From contig CAWWDR010000962.1 of assembly GCA_963942565.1 (NCBI GenBank), positions 248,001 to 312,000 of the forward strand: a DNA stretch of 64,000 bases, written 5' to 3'. The translations under genes were made by a program, and so were the position numbers. The DNA is from Maea johnstoni (taxonomy: Eukaryota > Annelida > Polychaeta > Spionida > Magelonidae). Below, piece by piece: positions 1 through 8,691 of the stretch. The notes under the pieces are model-generated. The model had not been told where the DNA came from. It did not search any database and was given only the letters and a program-made list of their open reading frames with translations. Position 1 is the first letter of the stretch. Each line of letters begins with the position of its first letter.

Positions 1-261
1 CAGGCCAAAAGAGATGCACTCAACTCTGAAGGTGGAACTAAAGAAAGTATTGGTATGGATCAGGTTGCTGACTCAATGGAGAAAAACAGAATTTTGGATG
101 TGCTCTTCTCTATTGTGCAGAGAGTAAGGTTGAATACAGTAGAAGAGAAATGAAGCTATGCACAATTAAAAACAGGAATGGTGCTACTAATGGCTCATGC
201 AAGTTTTCTGTCAATTATGAAACCATGACTCTTACTTCAATGAGTAATATATCCATCGAGT
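1..261 (+). pseudogene. C-terminal remnant of a DnaB-like helicase
   Basis: The window opens inside a reading frame that stops at 153. Its residues (QAKRDALNSEGG near the edge, then DVLFSIVQ) resemble the end of the RecA-like ATPase core of DnaB/gp41-type replicative helicases. The expected tail of that family (a KNRNG-type motif) is visible in an overlapping frame ending at 261, so the gene looks broken, with about one break. Only the last part is in the window. A replicative helicase beside a winged-helix gene suggests the replication module of a plasmid- or phage-like integrated element. The family call rests on short motifs and is tentative. Confidence 0.4.
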
Positions 262-272
262 AAATGGATATA

Positions 273-298
273 ACTCCCCTTACATTATTGAGGGGAGT
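273..298 (+). terminator. Hairpin after the helicase remnant
   Basis: Perfect 8-bp stem (actcccct at 273-280 with aggggagt at 291-298) and a 10-nt loop, placed 12 bases after the frame ending at 261. Only a weak T-rich tail follows, so termination is plausible but not certain. The stretch from 299 to 509 shows no gene; it includes a C-rich segment around 360-400 with no recognised motif. Confidence 0.4.
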
Positions 299-509
299 CT
301 TCATCTATCCTAATAAATCCCCTATGACAACGTGAAATAAAAATTTCTTTTTTCTTCCCACCGAATTGAACCATCCACCTCCAATCCTCGGATCTATTCC
401 ACGGTGACGGTGGGTACCGCTCTTAAAAGACCTGAAAACTTAGGAGCCTCTAAGTCTTCATTTGGAAAAGCATACTTTCATGTGTAAAGCAAATTACAGG
501 AGTATACAA

Positions 510-1226
510 ATGAACGTAAAGAACGAGACTATTGTCTTGGGGAAATATAAACGCTATAGCGCATTCCCCTTAAAACCGCTGCTCAAAAACAAAGAAGCAG
601 ACTTGAACCCTATGGATATTTTCACCCTAATCAAAGTCAATTTCCATGATCCCAACTATCCTATTGAATACTGTCTTCTTGGTATGGATGATTTAAAGGC
701 CAACCGTACCGATGAGCAAATGAAGGAGTATCAAAACATTGGCAAGGCCCGCTGCAAACGTCTTCAGAAGAAGAAATATAAAATAGATGGAGAAAAAAAA
801 GAGGGATATATCGATAGGAAAGTAAATAAAGAAAGCCCAAATGATCCTGCACCTATCTATTTCACAGGGGTAAATGAAGTAATGGCCAAGATAGATTGCT
901 ACATCAACTATAACCCCAAACAGAAAGGTTATATAAAAAAGACGAGATGGGAGCAAGAGGTCTTCAACAATTATTTTGTAAAGATACCGAGCATATTCAT
1001 AGAGAGGCATGGTTACTTTGGAATCGACGCTGACCTATTCCTATTTATCGTATGTTTGATGGCCAAAGGAAAAAACAATCCGATCAAAGACTCAGATGAC
1101 ATATTTCCATACGGACCTAAGACTGTGAGAAAAAGACGGAAAGAACTGCATGGAATGGGACTTGCCAAGGCTGTAAAAGATAGGAAGTGTTGGCGGTACA
1201 ATCTGAATGATCTTCATTTGAGGTAA
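510..1226 (+). CDS. Winged-helix protein truncated by IS66
   Basis: I place the start at ATG 510 because AGGAG at 498-502 sits 7 nt upstream; an upstream TTG at 462 has no such site. The product (238 residues) has a lysine-rich middle and a C-terminal segment (FVKIPSIFIERHGYFGIDAD, then YGPKTVRKRRKELHGMGLAK) that looks like a helix-turn-helix 36 / replication-initiator winged helix. The last codon and stop (1224-1226) come from the left end of the IS66 element. On the far side of the element the same frame is open from 4943 to 5009, so about 21 native residues are cut off. Function is not known; DNA binding in replication of a mobile element is an inference from the fold and the helicase remnant next door. 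Confidence 0.6.
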   Translation: MNVKNETIVLGKYKRYSAFPLKPLLKNKEADLNPMDIFTLIKVNFHDPNYPIEYCLLGMDDLKANRTDEQMKEYQNIGKARCKRLQKKKYKIDGEKKEGYIDRKVNKESPNDPAPIYFTGVNEVMAKIDCYINYNPKQKGYIKKTRWEQEVFNNYFVKIPSIFIERHGYFGIDADLFLFIVCLMAKGKNNPIKDSDDIFPYGPKTVRKRRKELHGMGLAKAVKDRKCWRYNLNDLHLR

Positions 1227-1249
1227 GCGATTCATACAGACCTGTTCGA

Positions 1250-2553
1250 TCAAGTAGTAGGTGGTAAAATCAATTCTTTGGTAAGATTCCAGGGCAATAG
1301 TTTCACATAGTCTTCTTCTGTATCCGCGTAAGGCAGTCTGTCAAAAACATATAACAAATAATGAAAAGGAATCAGATCATATAATTTAGCCGTTTCGATC
1401 AGGCTATAGATTGTTGCTGATGAATCTGCTCCGGCCGGTGTATCAGAAAATAGGAAGTTTTTCCTACCGATAACAAAAGGACGAATAGAATTTTCGGCTC
1501 CATTATTCGAAGGAGTCAATTCGGGATGTTCCACGTAATTGATCAGCAACTCCCAGTTGTTCATAGTGTACTTCATTGCTTTCCCAAGCAGTGATTTCGG
1601 TAATGTCACAGGGTAGAGTTCCTCCAGCCATTTACGGAAATCTGTAAAAATATCCTCTGCTTTATTTTTACGTTCTTTAGAAAACTGATCCTCCGAACGA
1701 TCTTCTCTAAGTTTTTCCAGTTTAAAAATATCCCTTATGAACTGCAATGCCTCATCTGCATCAGGGGATTTAGTAGTCTTCCAGCACTTTTCGAACCTGC
1801 GCCTGGCATGGGCCCAACATAGAGCATGATGAATCTTCTGATCATCCGGTCTGTCTTTGTTCAGAGATCTTAATGCGGAATGATATGCTGTATATCCATC
1901 GGTTTGCAGCCAGCCTTTGTAATCTGCGAGAAAAACCTTAGGGATTTGAGCGGATCGTCCGGTATCATATTGAAATAGCACTGCCGGTTTACCCGGCGGT
2001 CCCCCTTTGAAGAGCCACATCCATGATTTATTTTGAGGTTTCCGACCTTTTTCCTTCAATACCTGAATATGTGTTTCATCGGCATTGAGTACAGATCCTG
2101 ATTTAATTTGCTTTGTTATTAATGACATGAGAGGAGCACAGGATTCTGCCGCTTTAATGGCCCAGTTACAAAGATTGCCTCTGGAAATGCTTACACCTAT
2201 ATGTTTAAACCGTTTTTCCTGCCGATAGAATGGAAGGGCAAACTCATATTTCTCAGATAAGCTCCAGGCTATTAGGCCGGCAGTAGCAATCCCACCGGGT
2301 ATCAGATGCTTTTTCCCTTCGGCTCTGCGGATAGCGGGAGCATCATCCTTATCAAGATCGATTCCATCACACTGCTTGCAGGCCCCTTTCTCATGTTTTT
2401 CAATTATGACAGTGATTTCTGCCGGTTTGATATCCAGTCGTTTGACTGTATCAAAGCCTATATGTTTTAAAGGGGCGCCACAACCGCAAATCTTCTCATG
2501 ATCATTTAGCAGGTAAACCACTTCTCTTGACGGCAGGTCATCGGGAAGTATAG
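1250..2553 (-). pseudogene. tnpC: IS66 TnpC transposase, 3' part
   Basis: This is the catalytic part of the IS66 transposase. It shows LPDDLPSREVV, the zinc-ribbon-like CGCGAPL, then the DDE region: LNADETHIQV, LQTDGYTAYHS and the C-terminal NNGAENSIRPF. It ends with TAA/TGA-side codons at 1250, 27 bases inside the element's left end. The first part of the protein lies at 3834-4156; the two are separated by the IS3 element. The open frame formally runs on past 2553 into IS3 terminal sequence, which is not native. Confidence 0.9.
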
Positions 2554-2630
2554 TGGACCCCATAGTCAAGACATGTATTAATCTTTTTTTAGTTTGAAAA
2601 CTTTTCCAAAAATACATTTGTTAGTTGTTG

Positions 2631-3443
2631 CTAACAAGCTTCTCTATAGGCTTCATCGGGAGTTTTTTTATCAAGAGATTCATGAGGTCTTCTCATATTA
2701 TATTTCTCTATATATTTCCCAATTCCTTCAGCAGCTTCAATAGCAGACCCATATTCTTTCGCGTATATATCTGCATATTTTAATGTCCGCCAAAATCTCT
2801 CGATTACAATATTATCTATGGCTCTTCCTTTACCATCCATGCTTATTTTTACACCTCTATTCTCTAAAACGTCTCTGAAAGCTTTACTTGTAAACTGCGC
2901 CCCCTGATCTGTGTTGAAAATATCGGGAGTTCCATAAATCCTGATAGCTCTTTCTAGTGCTGAGATACAGAACTCTTTATCCATCGAAGTAGAAATCTCC
3001 CAGCTTAGAATTCGACGGCTGTACCAGTCCATTACAGCCACAAGATATACAAATCCGTGTTCAAGGCGAATGTACGTCACGTCAGTGCACCACACCTGAT
3101 TAGGTCTGTTTATAGTGATATTTCTCAAGAGATATGGATATATCTTGTGCTCACTGCCTTTTCCCGGTTTACTAAGGTTTCTTTTAGGGTAAATAGCCTC
3201 AATGCCCATAATCCGCATTAGACGTTGAATCCTCTTTCTATTCACCTTATTAAGTCCTTTAATATTTTTGTTCTCTCTGCGAATTACATCTCTTATTTTT
3301 CTGCTCCCATATTCAGGGCTCTCTGTATATATTTCATCGATTATCCTCGTTAACTGAAGATTGAAATCACTCTTGGGCTTATCCCTGTAGTAGTATGATG
3401 AACGGGCAACACCTAAAAGTTTTAACTGTTTCATTATGCTCAA
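2631..3443 (-). CDS. IS3-family transposase OrfB (integrase core)
   Basis: This is the rve/DDE catalytic part of an IS3 transposase. Visible motifs are VWCTDVTYIRL (first D), IFNTDQGAQFTS (second D) and VIERFWRTLKY (E with the following R and K), with a C-terminal RRPHESLDKKTPDEAY. An N-terminal KLLGVARSSYYY marks the usual HTH-linked start of this domain. The frame is open upstream of the ATG into the end of orfA, so the working enzyme is probably an OrfAB fusion made by frameshifting at 3491-3497. All catalytic residues are present. Confidence 0.92.
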   Translation of the reverse strand: MSIMKQLKLLGVARSSYYYRDKPKSDFNLQLTRIIDEIYTESPEYGSRKIRDVIRRENKNIKGLNKVNRKRIQRLMRIMGIEAIYPKRNLSKPGKGSEHKIYPYLLRNITINRPNQVWCTDVTYIRLEHGFVYLVAVMDWYSRRILSWEISTSMDKEFCISALERAIRIYGTPDIFNTDQGAQFTSKAFRDVLENRGVKISMDGKGRAIDNIVIERFWRTLKYADIYAKEYGSAIEAAEGIGKYIEKYNMRRPHESLDKKTPDEAYREAC

Positions 3444-3463
3444 TTTTTTATGTCCTGGATCTA

Positions 3464-3772
3464 CTAATTTCCGCTTTTCCAGGACTCCAACTTTTTTTGG
3501 CAGTCCTTGAGAAAATCGAGTTCTACCTGCTGCTCTCCAATTTTCTTAAAGAGAACAGATTCTTTTTCTTCCATATCTGTAATTCTTGTATCTGGTTTCT
3601 TGGAAAATACAGTAGAACCGTTTTCCAGAAATTGTTGTTTCCAATTGGATATTTGATTCGGATGAACATCGAACTCAGTCGCTATCTCACTTATCTGACG
3701 CTGACCTTTAATTGCTTCTAGGACAATTTTGAATTTTAACTCTGAACTGAATGATCTTCTCTTTTTACTCAA
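3464..3772 (-). CDS. IS3-family transposase OrfA (HTH)
   Basis: The 102-residue protein has the HTH_Tnp_1 pattern (SSELKFKIVLEAIKG, then VHPNQISNWKQQFLENG) followed by a leucine-zipper-like tail, the DNA-end recognition part of IS3 transposases. It lies just upstream of orfB and in another frame. A run of seven A residues followed by G in its last codons offers a slippery site. Confidence 0.9.
   Translation of the reverse strand: MSKKRRSFSSELKFKIVLEAIKGQRQISEIATEFDVHPNQISNWKQQFLENGSTVFSKKPDTRITDMEEKESVLFKKIGEQQVELDFLKDCQKKLESWKSGN
3491..3497 (-). other. Likely -1 frameshift site of the IS3 element
   Basis: On the minus strand the orfA end reads A AAA AAG, the standard slippery heptamer of IS3 elements. 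A -1 shift here enters the orfB frame and continues open into the integrase core (through KRKLVDPGHKKLSIM). IS3-family elements are known to make OrfAB this way. Confidence 0.7.
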
Positions 3773-3833
3773 CTTCTTCCTCCATAAACATTAAACAATC
3801 AAACTAAAGTTCTTGTCCATATTTATGGGTCCA

Positions 3834-4156
3834 TTATAAAGTTTACTCGTTATACTGACACCGCGTTTTTTGCGTTTATTTGTTTTTTCTTCTGTCTCAG
3901 GCTTCTGATTTACAGGGTTAAGAGACTGTTTAAAAGCCTCGTCTTCAGCTTCATTGAAAAGAGTTGAATTGAGCTTATCTGTTTCAGTCCATTTTTCAGA
4001 TTTCGGACCGAAATGAAGAAGGTACAGGAGTCGATTCTGCTCTTCAAGATAACGGTTTCGTTCTTTAAGGGATTCCACCTCTTCATTGACTTTCTCCATT
4101 TTAGCCAACCGCTGTTCGAGTTCTCTGACTTTTTTCTGTAGTTCCTCATTGCTCAT
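3834..4156 (-). pseudogene. tnpC: IS66 TnpC transposase, 5' part
   Basis: The N-terminal coiled coil of IS66 TnpC (MSNEELQKKVRELEQRLAK, then NRLLYLLHFGPKSEKW, the family's leucine-rich and FG-SE signature) ends in a lysine-rich stretch where the IS3 element is inserted. The formal open frame runs a few codons into the IS3 end (to 3791). The rest of the protein is at 1250-2553. Confidence 0.88.
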
Positions 4157-4206
4157 AACTGACTGCAGTTTACCATTTTCGATTCTCTTATAAAAGCCTT
4201 TTTTAA

Positions 4207-4554
4207 TTAATAACTTACTGAATAATTTAGAGAACTATGGGCTTTCAGAAAATCTATCCCGGAAAGAAGCCAGCCTATCTGCTCTGCATTAAGTTCTTTG
4301 ACATCTCCAGCATCATCAGGCCATGGGAATTTATTCTCCTCAAGACGTTTATGCCAGAGCGCAAAACCTGTATTATCCCAATAGAGTATTTTCAGCAGGT
4401 GTCTGTTTTTGTTACAGAATACGAAATAACCGGATTTCAGAGGATCTAACTTCATCTCTTGTTGAACGATAGGTACCAGAGTATTAATCGATTTCCTCAT
4501 GTCAGTCGGCCCTGTTTTCAAATATATTTTAACATCTTTATTGAAGCTGAGCAT
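4207..4554 (-). CDS. tnpB: IS66 TnpB accessory protein
   Basis: A 115-residue protein of the IS66 Orf2 family. The hallmark is visible: KIYLKTGPTDMRKSINTL near the start, then GYFVFCNKNRHLLKILYWDNTGFALWHKRLE. Length matches the family (about 115). It overlaps tnpA by 17 bp and precedes tnpC by about 50 bp, the standard IS66 order. Its exact role in transposition is not settled; it is needed together with TnpA and TnpC. Confidence 0.95.
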   Translation of the reverse strand: MLSFNKDVKIYLKTGPTDMRKSINTLVPIVQQEMKLDPLKSGYFVFCNKNRHLLKILYWDNTGFALWHKRLEENKFPWPDDAGDVKELNAEQIGWLLSGIDFLKAHSSLNYSVSY

Positions 4555-4864
4555 CTGTTGCCTCCAGTGCTGTTTGCATTAGAGTCAGTAATTGTTGATG
4601 GTCTGAGAGATTCCCCGGAAGTATCTCAATACGTCCTATTTTTATCTTTGTCCCATTTTTAATCTGATTTATCTGTTTGGGTATAATTGTCTTCAACTCT
4701 ACAAAAGCCTGCTGAGATTCAGTTGCACACAATTCTCTTCTTTTTTTATAAAAGAAATTTGGATGAATACCTTCTGATTTACTGAAAGATACAGCGCTCA
4801 AACCGCTGGCTTTCTGTTTACTTATTAACTTTTTCCACTCTTCTGTTGTCCGATATTTTTTCAT
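4538..4864 (-). CDS. tnpA: IS66 TnpA-type accessory protein
   Basis: A 108-residue HTH-like protein. WKKLISKQKASGLSAVSFSK followed by FFYKKRREL is the IS66 Orf1 pattern (helix-turn-helix, possibly DNA-end binding). It is the first gene of the element, 70 bp from its right end. Confidence 0.88.
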   Translation of the reverse strand: MKKYRTTEEWKKLISKQKASGLSAVSFSKSEGIHPNFFYKKRRELCATESQQAFVELKTIIPKQINQIKNGTKIKIGRIEILPGNLSDHQQLLTLMQTALEATDAQLQ

Positions 4865-4942
4865 TATTAGCCTCCGGTAAAATCATTGCAGATTTAACCG
4901 AGGACTGGTAGAAGGCGTTCTATGAGGCGCTTACCATTTGAG

Positions 4943-5009
4943 ACTTTATGAGCTGGAAACTGGACATCAGTTTCAATCGCTAAAAGAAAAATTTATTTTT
5001 GATGATTAA
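4943..5009 (+). pseudogene. Separated 3' tail of the winged-helix gene
   Basis: After the IS66 target duplication (4935-4942) the frame interrupted at 1222 stays open for 22 codons and stops with TAA at 5007-5009. The following gene starts at 5019 with AAAGG (5008-5012) overlapping this stop, which fits two genes that were once in one operon. The tail is charged (LYELETGH, then LKEKFIFDD) and is now without its own start. Confidence 0.65.
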
Positions 5010-5018
5010 AGGCATTCT

Positions 5019-5708
5019 ATGGAAGACCTTGTCGATACCATGACTGAAATGGTCCAGGAACAGGCAGAAGCAGAACGTGAAGCAAAGTCAAAACTCATAG
5101 AGCATAATGAAGCACTTGAGGAGAAGCTTGAGGAGATGGAGAAGCGCCTTAAGTTCAATGAGATGATGGACAATAGGGAATACCAGAAACAAGTATCGTA
5201 TGATGATATAGAAGATCTTGAGATAAGAGAGCGTTACGTTCGGTACAACGAAGCTATGGGAGAAGATTTTCCTTATGAGAAAGATATCAAGCTATTAAAC
5301 GAAAGCAAATCCTTCATCAAAAAGTTTATGAAGGTAAATCCCCGCTGGCTTATTGATCCAATTATCAGACATGCCTTTGAAAAGAATCGGTTCAACGATG
5401 ATGAACAACTTAAATCAACCAAATTAAGTTCTGTAAATAGACTTGGTCTTTTTGCCTGGATGAAGAGTTACGCTGGAAAAGAGCACATAACTGGCTGGAT
5501 TACCACCGATGAGTTTTACAGAAGAATTGGTTTAGAAACAGTTGAAGGTCGGAGATCGTTCAGAAGGGTTGCTAATCAACTTGGCTATGATGATGATATC
5601 ACCGTGGACAACGACGGTATTGTAAACTTCGGTCACGATAGGACTGGAAGAGCTTATCCGTATGATATCATCCTGCATATTTATAATGTTATGGAAGGGT
5701 TTGAATGA
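5019..5708 (+). CDS. Unknown protein with N-terminal coiled coil
   Basis: I do not recognise this 229-residue protein. Residues 1-55 are strongly coiled-coil (glutamate- and lysine-rich heptads, EALEEKLEEMEKRLK). The middle (FIKKFMKVNPRWLIDPIIRHAFEKNRF) and the C-terminal GWITTDEFYRRIGL could be small helical DNA-binding-like segments. AAAGG 7 nt upstream supports the start. It was probably the second gene of an operon with the winged-helix gene before the IS66 insertion. No homologous family can be named by eye; an accessory replication or partition role is only a guess. Confidence 0.6.
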   Translation: MEDLVDTMTEMVQEQAEAEREAKSKLIEHNEALEEKLEEMEKRLKFNEMMDNREYQKQVSYDDIEDLEIRERYVRYNEAMGEDFPYEKDIKLLNESKSFIKKFMKVNPRWLIDPIIRHAFEKNRFNDDEQLKSTKLSSVNRLGLFAWMKSYAGKEHITGWITTDEFYRRIGLETVEGRRSFRRVANQLGYDDDITVDNDGIVNFGHDRTGRAYPYDIILHIYNVMEGFE

Positions 5709-5780
5709 TGGAAAGGAACAAAAATACACTCACTAGGTTTATATATACCCCTAAACGTATTTCCTAAACCCCATACTACA

Positions 5781-5800
5781 TAACTACATATAACTACATA
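5781..5800. repeat. Short 10-bp direct repeat
   Basis: The decamer TAACTACATA occurs twice back to back, preceded by a partial copy (CTACA). It lies between AAACCCC (5766-5772 area) and GGGGTTT (5812 area), which could pair across it. Two and a half units are too few to call iterons. Nothing else is seen in 5709-5853. Confidence 0.5.
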
Positions 5801-5858
5801 AATTTAGAAGAGGGGTTTGGTAAAATCCTTTGTATATGAATGAATATCTATACATACT

Positions 5859-7492
5859 CCTGAATCCGTATAAAACTTCAAATATTAGAGTAAAAAGTTG
5901 AATTGAGGACTTCAGAATTAAATAGCAGCTGTTTTTATATTGAAATGTGATTATGCAAATTAAGATCATTGAAAAACTTACAAGGAATCAGAGGTTTTGA
6001 TTATCTTTTCATCTTTTGGGACATAGCTATTACCTAAAATCCCATGTAAATGAAAAATATTTATGCAGATTCTATAATGAACAAAAAGTTTCATACAATT
6101 TTGAATATATCGAAAGCCAAGGATCATGACTCCATAGTTTCAACAACCATTTTCGCGAATGATAAACAAGCTTGAATCCCACTCGGATTAGATCGTCGAT
6201 GACCTTTCATAGGCGTTTTCTCAAAACACCAGTTTTGTATGGTAGTTCCTCTTGGAAGGATAGTGCAGTTTGACCAATTAGTCTTAGGGCATTAAATGCA
6301 ATCATGGCAATATGCAGGAGAAGAGCATTTACTGCAAATTTTCCCGACGGAAGCCGTTCAATCCCCATATCACTTTTAAGTTCACTGTGAAATTGCTCAC
6401 TCGTTCCACGAGCATGATACAATTCAATTACTTCTTCAGGATCCTCTATCAGATTTGTCCAATAAGTCTCTACTTCTATTTTAGGAAAAAGGAATTTTTC
6501 ATTATTTTTATCAAAATACCGCTTGGTCACTTTAAAGATGATATCCATAGAGGGAATCGATTCATCACCAGCCGGAGTCCGACCAGTGTGTATTCCTCTG
6601 TATACGACTTTTTTATCATCGCAATGGATTAATTCCCCCTCTGCTACAGCTGTATCAAGCCAATAATCAGGGGATTCTTTGCGCAGATTTCGCTTGATTA
6701 GAAAATAGTGTCCGCTATTTGCAAGGACTTTGATAGTAGATGCCGCATCATTTCCGCCATCAAGGCGGAATAATACAGAAGTCTTCAAATTCTGTTTTTT
6801 CAGCATTTTAATATTGTGCAATAAAAATGCAGGAGTATTTTTTTGGCAGTGTTGTTTTCCTTTCCTTAGTTCACAATCAAGCATATATCCTTCTTTCCCG
6901 ATATAGCTAAAGATGGGTGCATATCCATCATGTCCCTTGTAAGTCCGGCTTACACCTTCTTTCTGGGATTTTGAGTTATCCAATGGTGAGACATCAACAT
7001 CTACCGGAATGTATTCTCGTCCACAGATTCTGACAGGAGTCAGCAATGCACTTTTAAGTAGATTGATATTACACTCAGAAATCTTTGCTAAAGCATTATT
7101 TTTTCTCTCTGCAACGATTTCTAGATAAAGTCTGAGAGTCTCAGCAGCTGGCTGGGACAAAAGCAAGATCGAAAGATTGCTTGAAAAACGGATCATTTCT
7201 AAATAACTTGATTTCCTCATAGCTACTTCTGCCCTGAACAAACAGACCATACATTACCCGCAACATTTCCGGATGAATGAGTTGTGCTTTAGAGTTCTCA
7301 TCAGAAAAATTGAATCCTATCTTTTCTGAAATTTTAGCTGCGAGAGCAAGTCCGCCTGTGCTATGGATCTGTTCTGTGGTAGAATCAATTGTGAATTTCA
7401 TTCGCACCCCTTAGGTGATATGTTGTTTGTAGTTAAACTATTATAGCTTAAGGGGGTAATTATAAAAACAAGTTTTTTTATACGGATTCAGG
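5859..7492 (-). mobile_element. IS1380-family element, decayed
   Basis: Inverted terminal repeats of about 20 bp start CCTGAATCCGTAT at 5859 and end with the complement at 7492; CCT ends are typical of IS1380. An exact 5-bp duplication, ATACT, flanks it (5854-5858 and 7493-7497). At 1634 bp it is full length, but its transposase frame is broken. About 210 bp at its 3' side (5859-6071) are non-coding. Confidence 0.88.
6072..7407 (-). pseudogene. IS1380-family transposase, broken
   Basis: The coding region should run from ATG 7407 to a TAG at 6072, about 445 codons, normal for IS1380. The N-terminal part (7141-7407) shows GGLALAAKISEKIGF and PEMLRVMYGLFVQGR. The catalytic part shows VDVDVSPLDNSKSQKEGVSR, RLDGGNDA and YHARGTSEQFHSELKSD. 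Two lesions are visible: a single-base frame change near 7150-7165, before PAAETLRLYLE, and an in-frame TGA at about 6207, after GVLRKRL, beyond which the expected C-terminus (VIDDLIRVGFKLVYHSRKW) continues. The enzyme is almost certainly inactive. Confidence 0.9.
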
Positions 7493-7508
7493 ATACTATT
7501 AAGACTTA

Positions 7509-8666
7509 CTAGTGTGCTGAATTCAAATTCCCTTCACAATAAGGCTCCCAACCAATTTTTTTCCTGGCTCTGTTTATTTTTTCGAGAATTTTCTTTCCCT
7601 CAGCCTTCCAAACGTATCGTTTGGGATTCTCATTTCGCTCAGCTAAATAATCCTCTATCACTTGTTCCAGTTCTTTCAAATTGCAAAAGCTCCCATCTCG
7701 AATTACATCTGATGTAATATCGGCAAAGAATCTCTCGACCAGATTCATCCAGGAACTGCCTGTCGGTGTGTAATGCACATGAAAACGAGAATGCTTTTTC
7801 AGCCATTTCTTAACATTTTCATGTTTGTGTGCGGAATAATTATCAGCTATAATGTGTAAATCTACCCCTTTAGGTGTTTCTGCATCTATCTGTTTAAGAA
7901 ATTTCAACCATTCTTCATTTCTATGTTTTTGTTGTATTGTGGAGATTATGGTACCATCCAGATAATTTAAAGCTGCAAAAAGTGTTGTCGTCCCATGACG
8001 ATAATAGTCATGCGTTTTTGTTTTAATATGCCCTACATTCAGTGGTAAGCCAGGCTGAGATCTTTCCAGAGCCTGCACTTGTGTCTTTTCATCACAGCAG
8101 AAAACAAGTGCTTTCTCAGGCGGCTCTAAATATAATCCGATAATATCCCAAAACTTTGCCTCAAACCTGGGATCTTTTGAAAGCTTGAACGTTTTAGTAA
8201 GGTGAGGTTTTATATCATTTGCCTTCCATATTTTCATAACATGGGTATTTGATACACCAACTTCTTTTGCCATTGTTCTTGTGGACCAGCGGCTTTTATT
8301 TTTTATAGGTTGTGTTGCCTTGGTAATTATCATGTTATTTATCTCATCTGATATCCATGGCTTTCGACCTCTGCCGAGAGCATCATTAAGCCCCTCTATT
8401 CCCAATTCTGCGAATCTGTTCACCCATTTCATTACTGTTCGCCGACTGACATTTAATTCTTTCCGGATCTCTTCTTGGGTTTTATTCTGAAATTTAAGAA
8501 GAATTATCTTCGCTCGCATGCTGTCTTTTACTTGAGACGTATAGCTTTTTACTCGTCTCTCCAATTCTTTTCTGTCGGTTTCATTCAAATCAATTTCTAC
8601 TGATGGTCTTCCTAATTTTTTGGTCATAACTATTTTTAACATGAAATTTACTATTTGTGAATTCAT
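7509..8666 (-). CDS. IS630-family transposase, copy 1
   Basis: A 385-residue transposase with an N-terminal HTH (QEEIRKELNVSRRTVMKWVN), a second HTH_29-like segment, and a DDE domain: VFCCDEKTQVQA (D), LHIIADNYSAHKHENV (D) and SSWMNLVERFFADIT (E). The frame is intact and identical to copy 2, so both should be active. The TAG stop lies in the terminal CTAG. A long N-terminal alternative start (MNSQIVNFMLKIV) precedes MTKKLGRPSVE; the latter may be the true start. Confidence 0.95.
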   Translation of the reverse strand: MNSQIVNFMLKIVMTKKLGRPSVEIDLNETDRKELERRVKSYTSQVKDSMRAKIILLKFQNKTQEEIRKELNVSRRTVMKWVNRFAELGIEGLNDALGRGRKPWISDEINNMIITKATQPIKNKSRWSTRTMAKEVGVSNTHVMKIWKANDIKPHLTKTFKLSKDPRFEAKFWDIIGLYLEPPEKALVFCCDEKTQVQALERSQPGLPLNVGHIKTKTHDYYRHGTTTLFAALNYLDGTIISTIQQKHRNEEWLKFLKQIDAETPKGVDLHIIADNYSAHKHENVKKWLKKHSRFHVHYTPTGSSWMNLVERFFADITSDVIRDGSFCNLKELEQVIEDYLAERNENPKRYVWKAEGKKILEKINRARKKIGWEPYCEGNLNSAH

Positions 8667-8682
8667 TTTAACAACACTACAC
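7512..8682 (-). mobile_element. IS630-family element, copy 1
   Basis: Bounded by CTAG at 7509-7512 and 8682-8685; the TA at 7510-7511 and 8683-8684 is the target duplication typical of IS630/Tc1-like elements. Ends read GTGTGCTG and GTGTAGTG inward. It is followed after six bases by an identical copy in the same orientation. Confidence 0.88.
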
Positions 8683-8691
8683 TAGCTAAAG

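Larger units (their letters stand above)
2554..3833 (-). mobile_element. IS3-family element nested in IS66 tnpC
   Basis: Terminal inverted repeats begin TGGACCC at 2554 and the complement GGGTCCA ends at 3833. Flanking TATA at 2549-2552 and 3835-3838 may be a 4-bp target duplication if each end is one base longer; IS3 elements make 3-5 bp duplications. The element is about 1.28 kb and carries orfA and orfB in different frames. Its position inside IS66 shows it arrived later. Confidence 0.85.
1223..4934 (-). mobile_element. IS66-family element, carrying a nested IS3 element
   Basis: Ends read GTAAGCG at 1223 and the complement CGCTTAC ending at 4934, the usual IS66 terminus. An exact 8-bp target duplication, CATTTGAG, lies at 1215-1222 and 4935-4942, as expected for IS66. 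Inside are tnpA, tnpB and tnpC on the minus strand. tnpC is split by an IS3-family insertion at about 2554-3833; without it the element would be about 2.4 kb, normal for the family. The intact duplication implies a fairly recent insertion; the split tnpC means the element can no longer move by itself. Confidence 0.93.

Noticed and set aside
462-509. Upstream TTG start for the winged-helix gene
   Set aside because: No ribosome site fits TTG 462, whereas AGGAG sits 7 nt before ATG 510.
3395-3721. Plus-strand frame of 108 codons across the IS3 genes
   Set aside because: It lies opposite orfA and orfB and has composition of an antisense shadow.
5766-5820. Iterons or CRISPR-like repeats
   Set aside because: Only two and a half copies of a 10-bp unit without spacers.
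7141-7250. Programmed frameshift in the IS1380 transposase
   Set aside because: IS1380 is not known to use one, no slippery heptamer is visible, and a separate internal stop shows decay.
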